From positions 3,504-8,785 of the forward strand of contig PLSG01000554.1 in assembly GCA_003164155.1 (NCBI GenBank): a DNA stretch of 5,282 bases, read 5' to 3'. The notes under the pieces were generated by a model, which made no database searches, was not told the origin of the DNA, and saw nothing but the letters and a program-made list of their open reading frames with translations. Below are positions 1-4,862 of the stretch, piece by piece. Each line of letters opens with the position of its first letter. Positions within the stretch are counted from its first letter, which is position 1. The position numbers and the translations under genes were made by a program. The stretch comes from Parachlamydiaceae bacterium (lineage in GTDB: Bacteria; Chlamydiota; Chlamydiia; Chlamydiales; Parachlamydiaceae).

Positions 1-33
1 ACTTTTTCGGTCATGCGAATCTAGGACAATTTA

Positions 34-71
34 AACGCAAAGGGAACACAAAAGAGCACACCGCAGAGAAG
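34..71. repeat. Degenerate GCAAAG-type tandem array, left of the Fic gene
   Basis: This purine-rich stretch reads as three loose units on the plus strand: AACGCAAAGGG (34-44), AACACAAAAGAG (45-56) and CACACCGCAGAGAAG (57-71). A similar and cleaner array lies on the other side of the Fic gene at 1641-1672, in the opposite orientation (CTTTTTGCGGTT, CTTTGCGTT, CTTTTGCGGTC). Short arrays of this CGCAAAG flavour occur between genes, often beside accessory genes, in many bacteria. The unit is degenerate here, so assigning it to a family is an inference. The rest of the first 103 bases holds no gene and no convincing terminator for the Fic gene. Confidence 0.4.
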
Positions 72-103
72 TCCCTGAACAGGTGAATATAGCTATTTGT
101 TTT

Positions 104-1438
104 TTATTTTTCCAGTTTCTCCCATAAGTTATCTGCAGGAACAAAGTAAAAAGTTTTCCCTTTTTTAACTGATTTGAGCCATTTTTTTTCTTCAAGTTCT
201 AAAAGATCCGTCCTGGCTGTTTGATAAGCTATGTTGTTGATGTTTTGATGAATCTTAATTGTTAGAACATCATGAGGATGAGACATTACATGCTGTATAA
301 TGCGTGTTTGACGTACATTTAAGTCTGGATATTCAGCAATCTCAAGGCAAATTTGATGACTTTTTTCTCTTTCTATTTGGATATGTTTTTTTAGTTCTTC
401 AACCGAATCCATGATAACATCGATGTGGAAATGAATGAAATAGGTCAGATCATTGTCATCATGCTCGCTGTATAGATAAGCATTGGCATATTTTGTGGTT
501 CTCTTCAAAATAGTTTTGGATATTGAGGTATACTCAAAAAGCCAATATTCATGCTTAAGCATATACCAATAAAAGAGAGTTCTAGCCATGCGTCCATTTC
601 CATCTGTAAATGGATGGATATACGCCATCCAGAAATGCAATATGATGGCTTTTATCACCGGATGAATAAAAGGTTTGCTATCGGTATCGTTAGCGAAATC
701 TATCAATGTTTCTAGCCGTTTTTGTATTTCTTCCGATTTTGGTGGTGTGAATAGTAATTCGCCGTAATTTGTAGCTACACTAATATTATCTTCAGAATTT
801 CTAAATCTCCCTTCATCATCTGCAGATTCCATGGTTTCTTTTGTGATCGATACGTGTAATTCTAGTAGTAGTTTTATACTTAAATTGTGTTTGCAGACAT
901 CTTTTAGGGATTGCATTGTTTTGAAGTTATTGTAGATCATTTTTTCAGATTTATTTCTTGGCTTTTTTTTTTCAAGAAGCATTTTTTTAGCTTCTTTAAT
1001 AGTTGCGACAGCTCCCTCTATTTGACTCGACGTAATAGCCTCTTCCATCAGTGACGAAACCATGTACTTTGCCGAAGCCTTTTTGTCACTGCCCGGATCC
1101 CAAAGCGCTAAATTCCCTCCTGTGCTTTGATCTATCAAGTGCAATTTTTTTTGAATATCATCTGGTAGCCAGAATGTAAATGGTTGACCATTCACATCCA
1201 TAATTGGTGCTGGATTGCTCTTCAAGTGCCTTCTAAGCCTGATAAATGCCCAAATATCTTTTTTATCAAATTCTGTTGAAATAGGCTGTGACCTTACTTT
1301 ATCCCAATAGTAATATAAACGGTCGACCTTTTCTATAAGCGACTGAATAACAACGTTCTCTGAGAGTCTGAAAATTTTTTGAAAATCTTTTTTTAGAATA
1401 TTTTTCCAATCAGGAGCTTTTTCTGGGAGCCTTACCAT
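104..1438 (-). CDS. Class II Fic-domain protein with C-terminal winged helix (probable AMP transferase)
   Basis: This 444-residue protein belongs to the Fic (Fido) family, which usually moves AMP from ATP onto a hydroxyl side chain of a target protein. The catalytic motif is complete at 275-286 (HPFTDGNGRMAR), with H275 as general base, D279 for metal binding, and N281, R283 and R286 for phosphate binding. The inhibitory helix motif S/TxxxEG is at 137-142 (SSQIEG, inhibitory E141), before the Fic core, which makes it class II and self-inhibited. The substrate-docking flap is near 223-233 (TNYGELLFTPP). An N-terminal helical region (1-125) matches the Fic N-terminal domain. Residues about 370-435 look like a winged helix-turn-helix, so DNA binding or autoregulation is possible. 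The ATG is preceded by AAGGA (complement of 1446-1450) at 7-nt spacing. The gene is much more AT-rich than dnaB and contains a run of 10 A on its coding strand (complement of 963-972). The target is unknown. It could be an antitoxin-free regulator rather than a toxin or effector; no secretion signal is seen. Confidence 0.93.
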   Translation of the reverse strand: MVRLPEKAPDWKNILKKDFQKIFRLSENVVIQSLIEKVDRLYYYWDKVRSQPISTEFDKKDIWAFIRLRRHLKSNPAPIMDVNGQPFTFWLPDDIQKKLHLIDQSTGGNLALWDPGSDKKASAKYMVSSLMEEAITSSQIEGAVATIKEAKKMLLEKKKPRNKSEKMIYNNFKTMQSLKDVCKHNLSIKLLLELHVSITKETMESADDEGRFRNSEDNISVATNYGELLFTPPKSEEIQKRLETLIDFANDTDSKPFIHPVIKAIILHFWMAYIHPFTDGNGRMARTLFYWYMLKHEYWLFEYTSISKTILKRTTKYANAYLYSEHDDNDLTYFIHFHIDVIMDSVEELKKHIQIEREKSHQICLEIAEYPDLNVRQTRIIQHVMSHPHDVLTIKIHQNINNIAYQTARTDLLELEEKKWLKSVKKGKTFYFVPADNLWEKLEK

Positions 1439-1506
1439 AACTGAATCCTTGCTCAGGCGAGTTTTGTGAGGTTTACTTATAGGTTAGGCTCATTAGGAAT
1501 TTTTAT

Positions 1507-1593
1507 CTACTGAAATCTACTAAGATGTGTCGAATTAGTAGGTTTGTCTAAAAAATCGACTAATTTGACATATTTTAGTAGATATTGACATAT
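1507..1593. promoter_or_regulatory. Operator-like cluster of CTACTAA / TTAGTAG half-sites upstream of the Fic gene
   Basis: Two inverted repeats with the same geometry lie in tandem. CTACTAA (1517-1523) pairs with TTAGTAG (1535-1541), and CGACTAA (1557-1563) pairs with TTAGTAG (1575-1581) with one mismatch. Both have an 11-nt gap, and the second starts 40 bp after the first. A further half-site, CTACTGA (1507-1513), lies exactly 10 bp before the first one. TTGACATAT occurs twice (1565-1573 and 1585-1593), 20 bp apart. Spacings of 10, 20 and 40 bp would place sites on one face of the helix. The cluster begins about 70 bp upstream of the Fic start codon, beyond a possible -10. I infer binding of a dimeric regulator, perhaps the Fic protein's own winged helix; nothing in the sequence names the regulator. 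Confidence 0.45.
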
Positions 1594-1640
1594 CTAGATT
1601 TGGACTTTTTTCATTCACTAAGTCGGAATGTTTAAAGTTC

Positions 1641-1672
1641 CTTTTTGCGGTTCTTTGCGTTCTTTTGCGGTC
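1641..1672. repeat. CTTTTGCGGT tandem array, right of the Fic gene
   Basis: Three adjoining units read CTTTTTGCGGTT (1641-1652), CTTTGCGTT (1653-1661) and CTTTTGCGGTC (1662-1672). On the minus strand this gives CGCAAAAG / ACGCAAAG / CGCAAAAAG, the same flavour as the degenerate array at 34-71 but inverted relative to it. The two arrays enclose the Fic gene and its operator-like region. The arrangement may mark the ends of an acquired segment, but the match between the two arrays is loose. Confidence 0.5.
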
Positions 1673-1739
1673 AATTAATAGGCGTGGTCAGCATTGACTC
1701 CAAAGCTATAGAGCGGCTAAATCCGTAAATTTTATCTTG

Positions 1740-1775
1740 ACGTTGCCCTTAGGTTACTAGCCTAAGTGGCAGCGT
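1740..1775 (-). terminator. Hairpin just downstream of dnaB, possible terminator
   Basis: Positions 1740-1753 pair with 1761-1775 to form a stem of 14 pairs, with one bulged base (1767), one G-T pair, and the 7-nt loop TTACTAG (1754-1760, plus strand). The inner stem is CTTAGG/CCTAAG. It begins 11 bp past the dnaB stop, where a terminator would be expected. On the dnaB strand it is followed by an AT-rich stretch (complement of about 1727-1738) rather than a clean T run, so this is either a weak intrinsic terminator or an end-protecting hairpin. Confidence 0.5.
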
Positions 1776-1786
1776 GGCAATCGACC

Positions 1787-3238
1787 TCAGCGCGGCGCAA
1801 ACTGGCTGAACTCTTCGGCTACGGCATGATTGGGTTCGGAGTTCCCTTGGAATTTTATAGGGCTATAGTTGGCAAACTGGGCGATCTCTTTGCGGAAGGT
1901 GAGGTTGACGATGCCTATGCCCCCATGCCTGTTTTTGGCGACAATCAGCTCGGCCATGCCCGGTTTATCCATCGGATCGTAGTATTCCCGCCGCAGCAAG
2001 AACATGATCAAGTCGGCATCTTGTTCGATAGAGCCAGACTCGCGCAAATCGCTCATCATAGGGCGGTGTCCCGGGCGCTCTTCCACTTTACGGGAGAGCT
2101 GCGACAAGCATAACACGGGGATATTCAATTCGCGGGCCAGGTTCTTCAGCATACGCGAGATCTCCGATATCTCACTGTTGCGGTTTTCTTGGCTGCGCGA
2201 ATTGCCAGAACCAGATAGCAATTGCAAGTAGTCGATGACCAAAAATCCTATCCCATAGCTCTCCTTCATGCGCCGGGCTCTGGCACGCAGATCGGTGATT
2301 TTTAGTCCGGGCTGGTCGTCGATGACCATGATTTGATTTTGCAGTTGATGCACACAGGAAACGATGCGTTGGTATTCCATGCCATTCAACGAGCCGGTCT
2401 TGATTTTATCCGATTCCACTTCGGCTTGCGAGCAGATGATCCGGTGTACCAGCTGTTCGGCGCCCATCTCCAAGGAAAAAACACCCACGGGGATCCCGTT
2501 GCGGAAGCACACGTTTTCGGCTATGTTTATGGCGAGGGCCGTTTTACCCATGGCAGGACGGGCGGCCAAGATCATGAGGTTGGAGTTATTGAGCCCGTTG
2601 ATCATCTTGTCGAATTCGAGGAAATGCGAGGGGATGCCCGTGATGCCGGCATCTTCTGGTCCTCTTAGGGCGTAGCGCTCTTGCCGCTCTTGCAGCTCTT
2701 TTAAAAAAGGGACGCCGGATTGCGCTTTGACCCCCGAAACCTCCTGGCCGATGAGCACTCCGGTGGAAGGCGAGGCTGCCTGGCTGATCTGAAAAAATCT
2801 TTGCTGCGCGTCATCTAAGGCTTCCAAGACGTTGGCCGGTTCTTCCAAAGCATTTTTTTCCACCAGCTGTGCCGCATTGATCATGCTGCGCAGCATGGCT
2901 TTATCTTTGACTATGCTGGCGTACTCTTCGATGTGTGCCGATGTGCCAGCATATTGAGCCAAGGTGGTGATATAGGCCACCCCGCCGACAGTTTTGAGCT
3001 TGTCTTGGCGCTTCAGTTCTTCCGCCACCAAGTGAACGTCGGCTGGTTTATCGTTTTTATAGGCCGTCTTCAATATTTCGAAGATGATCTTGTGCTCATT
3101 GTAGTAGAAATCGGAGTCATCCAAACTATCGGCTGCGATATTCAATCCGTTGACGCTGGTGAGCATGCAACCGAGCACCATCATCTCGGATTCTTTGGAA
3201 TTGGGGGCTATCTTGACTTTAGGCGATGCATCGGACAT
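1787..3238 (-). CDS. dnaB: Replicative DNA helicase DnaB
   Basis: DnaB is the hexameric ring helicase that unwinds DNA ahead of the replication fork using ATP and recruits primase. The 483-residue product is close to the usual 450-480. Residues about 12-115 form the N-terminal primase-interacting domain, followed by a linker to about 195 and a RecA-like motor domain. Visible motifs are Walker A ARPAMGKT (226-233, K232), the catalytic-Glu segment FSLEM (254-258, E257), Walker B LVIDYLQL (333-340, D336), LSQLSR (378-383) and the arginine-finger segment KNRHGG (435-440, R437). No intein or frameshift is seen. The ATG is preceded by AAGG (complement of 3247-3250) at 8-nt spacing. The sequence, especially LGCMLTSVNGLN and the Walker A context, resembles chlamydial chromosomal DnaB as remembered. 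The inverted-repeat element ends only about 30 bp upstream of the start codon, so the dnaB promoter probably lies inside or beside it. Confidence 0.97.
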   Translation of the reverse strand: MSDASPKVKIAPNSKESEMMVLGCMLTSVNGLNIAADSLDDSDFYYNEHKIIFEILKTAYKNDKPADVHLVAEELKRQDKLKTVGGVAYITTLAQYAGTSAHIEEYASIVKDKAMLRSMINAAQLVEKNALEEPANVLEALDDAQQRFFQISQAASPSTGVLIGQEVSGVKAQSGVPFLKELQERQERYALRGPEDAGITGIPSHFLEFDKMINGLNNSNLMILAARPAMGKTALAINIAENVCFRNGIPVGVFSLEMGAEQLVHRIICSQAEVESDKIKTGSLNGMEYQRIVSCVHQLQNQIMVIDDQPGLKITDLRARARRMKESYGIGFLVIDYLQLLSGSGNSRSQENRNSEISEISRMLKNLARELNIPVLCLSQLSRKVEERPGHRPMMSDLRESGSIEQDADLIMFLLRREYYDPMDKPGMAELIVAKNRHGGIGIVNLTFRKEIAQFANYSPIKFQGNSEPNHAVAEEFSQFAPR

Positions 3239-3278
3239 ATTAAAAACCTTTTATTTATTAACCCAAGTTACTAACTCA

Positions 3279-3342
3279 AGTTGCTAGTCCTTGTAACCAA
3301 AATCCGGAGGAACCAGGATTTTGGTTACAAGGACTAGCAACT
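3279..3342. repeat. Large perfect hairpin, copy A (27-bp stem)
   Basis: Positions 3279-3305 are the exact reverse complement of 3316-3342, giving 27 uninterrupted base pairs around the 10-nt loop GGAGGAACCA (3306-3315). The outer 11 nt of the arms are AGTTGCTAGTC and GACTAGCAACT, shared with copy B at 3430-3492; the inner 16 nt of each arm differ from copy B. It ends about 40 bp upstream of the dnaB start codon. There is no T run on either side that would make it a standard intrinsic terminator. It could act as RNA (hairpin in the dnaB leader), as DNA (cruciform or protein site), or be a passive dispersed palindrome. Confidence 0.85.
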
Positions 3343-3429
3343 GAAAGAAAACTGCCCTAAATTTGTAAATTCGAGCACTTTTTAGTACACTAAACTGCGG
3401 GATTCAGCCTCTTTTCGCTACCATTTTTC

Positions 3430-3492
3430 AGTTGCTAGTCACCATTTTCTTAATTTGGTTCCTCCGAATTCAGAAAATGGTGACTAGCAACT
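3430..3492. repeat. Large perfect hairpin, copy B (21-bp stem plus inner stem)
   Basis: Positions 3430-3450 are the exact reverse complement of 3472-3492, giving 21 base pairs. After one mismatch (3451/3471) pairing continues through 3452-3458 with 3464-3470, leaving the 5-nt loop TTCCT. Read on the minus strand, the apex is CGGAGGAACCA (complement of 3456-3466), identical to 3305-3315 in copy A, so the two copies are inverted relative to each other. The outer arms AGTTGCTAGTC/GACTAGCAACT are identical to copy A, but the middle of the stem is different. It starts 7 bp after the stop codon of the NamZ-like gene and could stabilise that mRNA's 3' end. Confidence 0.85.
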
Positions 3493-3499
3493 TGCGTTA

Positions 3500-4789
3500 C
3501 TAGTTGTAATCGCGGATCAGATATTTTTGCCGCAAGGTCAAGAAGAGGTCCCGCTCCTTCTGGTGCAGCTCCTTCAGTTTCCAGATGGCATAGGGCTCTT
3601 CGGTGAGAATGCGGTAGACTTCTTCCGTTCCATTGATTTTGCAAAACATCTCTTTGCGGTGCTTAGTGGCTTGTATAGCCTCTTTAAACTGTTTAGGGTA
3701 CAAGCTTTTGATAGTTCCCAAGAGCAGGTATTGTGTTGAAACGGGTTTATATGTGCGCTGGTCGGTGATGATAATTTGCACGCCTTGACAATCTTTATGC
3801 GCAAATTTTCCGTAGAAGGGGCGGTAATGGAAGGGGTGGAAGTAGACGCCCGGAAATTTTTGGGCGTTGAGATACTTTGCAAAATCTTGGCCATTAATCC
3901 ATGGTGCGCCCACTATCTTAAAGGGCAGTGTATACCCGATCCCGATGCTCACGATCTGCAATTCACCGAGTATGCCAGTTGTGGGATAAAACCACGCGGT
4001 CGAAGCTTCGGGAATGTAGGGGCTTGTGGGGATCCACACCAGGTTGGTCATGGAGAAGGTCATCTTTCTCTTCCAGCCCTTCATCGGGACCACGTGCAAA
4101 GTGCAGCCTATTTTGTATTCGCCATTAAAAAATAGGGCTAGCTCGCCTATGGTCATTCCATGACAGTAGGGCACGTGGATATAGCCCACTATTGAACGCC
4201 ATTTTTCTTCCATCATGGGTCCATCGACCGTAAGGCCGTTAATCGGATTGGGCCGATCTAGTACCATGACGGGAATTTTGCGTTTGGCAGCTTCTTCCAT
4301 CGCGTAGAATAGTGTGGAGATATAAGTATAGGAACGAGATCCGATATCTTGAATATCGTAGACTAAGATATCGATGGATTTCAGCATCTCCTGTGTGGGG
4401 CGACGCGTCGCGCCATGCAGGCTATAAATGGGAATGCCATCGGGGTCGCTTTCTGCTTTCACTTGAGATTCTGCGTAGATGGCCCCTGTGATGCCGTGTT
4501 CCGGAGCAAAGAGGGCGGTGAGTTTGAAGCCCAGTGCTTTGACCTGCGCTTTGAATAGCTGAGGCGATGAGAGCATTTTGCTGTTGATGGCCGTGTGGTT
4601 GGTAATTAATCCCACGCGTTTGCCTTCTAATAGGGCTAAAAACTTCTCATCGGCAAAAAGCACATCACTGCCCACCAGGACTTTGGGTGGTGTTGCTGCG
4701 CACAGATCAACCGAAAACAGGCCCAACCAGAGAATAAGCAGTAGCGGCTGTAGGAAAGTGAGGAAGTGTGGGCAATAAGTTTGATTCAT
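3500..4789 (-). CDS. Secreted NamZ-like protein (DUF1343, GH171 exo-beta-N-acetylmuramidase family)
   Basis: The family's characterised member, Bacillus subtilis NamZ (YbbC), removes N-acetylmuramic acid from the non-reducing end of peptidoglycan fragments. This 429-residue product is near full family length. Residues 1-32 look like a signal peptide (hydrophobic 10-26, possible cut after CAA at 30-32); no lipobox is seen, so a periplasmic location is likely. Family motifs are GLITNHTAI (60-68), FAPEHG (94-99, with E97 in the conserved EHG), YDIQDIGSRSYTYIST (144-159), LDRPNPING (177-185) and CHGMTIGEL (209-217). The segment usually read as EGTNxSxGRGT is here ELQIVSIGIGYT (276-287), so several usually conserved residues differ and the exact activity is uncertain. 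The ATG lacks a clear ribosome site, but no alternative start fits. A -10-like TATACT (complement of 4825-4830) lies 36-41 bp upstream. The TAG stop lies within the neighbouring inverted-repeat element. Confidence 0.88.
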   Translation of the reverse strand: MNQTYCPHFLTFLQPLLLILWLGLFSVDLCAATPPKVLVGSDVLFADEKFLALLEGKRVGLITNHTAINSKMLSSPQLFKAQVKALGFKLTALFAPEHGITGAIYAESQVKAESDPDGIPIYSLHGATRRPTQEMLKSIDILVYDIQDIGSRSYTYISTLFYAMEEAAKRKIPVMVLDRPNPINGLTVDGPMMEEKWRSIVGYIHVPYCHGMTIGELALFFNGEYKIGCTLHVVPMKGWKRKMTFSMTNLVWIPTSPYIPEASTAWFYPTTGILGELQIVSIGIGYTLPFKIVGAPWINGQDFAKYLNAQKFPGVYFHPFHYRPFYGKFAHKDCQGVQIIITDQRTYKPVSTQYLLLGTIKSLYPKQFKEAIQATKHRKEMFCKINGTEEVYRILTEEPYAIWKLKELHQKERDLFLTLRQKYLIRDYN

Positions 4790-4862
4790 GGGATGGGCGT
4801 CTTAACGGTTATTTTTGCTCCTATAGTATAGAAGTTGGCGCATTAAGAGAAAAGGGTTGTCT
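4790..4862. promoter_or_regulatory. Divergent intergenic region with overlapping -10-like boxes
   Basis: This gap separates the NamZ-like gene (minus strand) from the membrane protein gene (plus strand), so it should hold promoters for both. The segment CTATAGTATAG (4821-4831) reads as TATACT on the minus strand (complement of 4825-4830) and as TATAGT (4822-4827) or TATAGA (4827-4832) on the plus strand. Convincing -35 boxes at 16-18 bp spacing are not seen for either direction. AAAAGGG (4850-4856) is a good ribosome site for a plus-strand start at 4863. Confidence 0.35.

Larger units (their letters stand above)
1439..1786. other. 348-bp gene-free region between dnaB and the Fic gene
   Basis: No credible coding sequence is seen here; the open frame that begins near its right end on the plus strand is antisense to dnaB. 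From left to right it holds the Fic leader with its ribosome site (complement of 1446-1450), a possible -10 box TATAAG (complement of 1476-1481) without a recognisable -35, a cluster of short dyads (1507-1593), an AT-rich stretch, a GCAAAG-type array (1641-1672), about 65 bases in which I see nothing, and a hairpin after the dnaB stop (1740-1775). The AT-rich part ends around 1670, which probably marks the edge of the DNA carrying the Fic gene. Confidence 0.6.
3268..3503. mobile_element. MITE-like element of about 236 bp bounded by inverted repeats
   Basis: The outer ends are inverted copies: 3268-3289 matches the complement of 3482-3503 at 19 of 22 positions, including a perfect 13-bp core CAAGTTGCTAGTC (3277-3289) against GACTAGCAACTTG (3482-3494). 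Each end also forms one arm of a separate hairpin (3279-3342 and 3430-3492). There is no open frame of note inside, and no clear target-site duplication outside. The 87-bp centre (3343-3429) holds a small dyad, TTTAGT-AC-ACTAAA (3381-3394). The right end covers the TAG stop of the NamZ-like gene. It may be a non-autonomous mobile element, or simply two copies of a dispersed palindrome inserted head to head. No transposase is present in the window. Confidence 0.45.

Noticed and set aside
74..110. Small hairpin CCTGAACAGG followed by a T-rich stretch, as a terminator
   Set aside because: The stem is only 4 bp and is separated from the T run by more than 10 bases, and the T run is downstream of it on the plus strand, where no gene ends in this window.
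1565..1593. Plus-strand promoters from the TTGACA words at 1565 and 1585
   Set aside because: No -10 box lies 16-18 bp downstream, and no plus-strand gene follows before dnaB.
1766..2668. Plus-strand open frames across dnaB (1766-2113, 2004-2231, 2333-2668)
   Set aside because: They lie antisense to a complete, motif-rich dnaB and have no family resemblance or ribosome sites; they are shadows of the higher-GC coding strand.
3306..3314. CsrA-type GGA-in-loop binding site or a sequestered ribosome site in the hairpin apex
   Set aside because: The GGAGG in the loop is suggestive, but no start codon follows it at a usable distance, and one copy has it on each strand, so neither role can be supported.
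3279..3492. CRISPR array or intrinsic terminators
   Set aside because: There are only two units, inverted and not direct, with no spacer series; neither hairpin is followed by a T run in the direction of the neighbouring genes.
3574..4135. Open frames in other frames and on the opposite strand within the NamZ-like gene
   Set aside because: The NamZ-like reading frame carries the family motifs along its whole length; the others show no motif or domain and overlap it completely.
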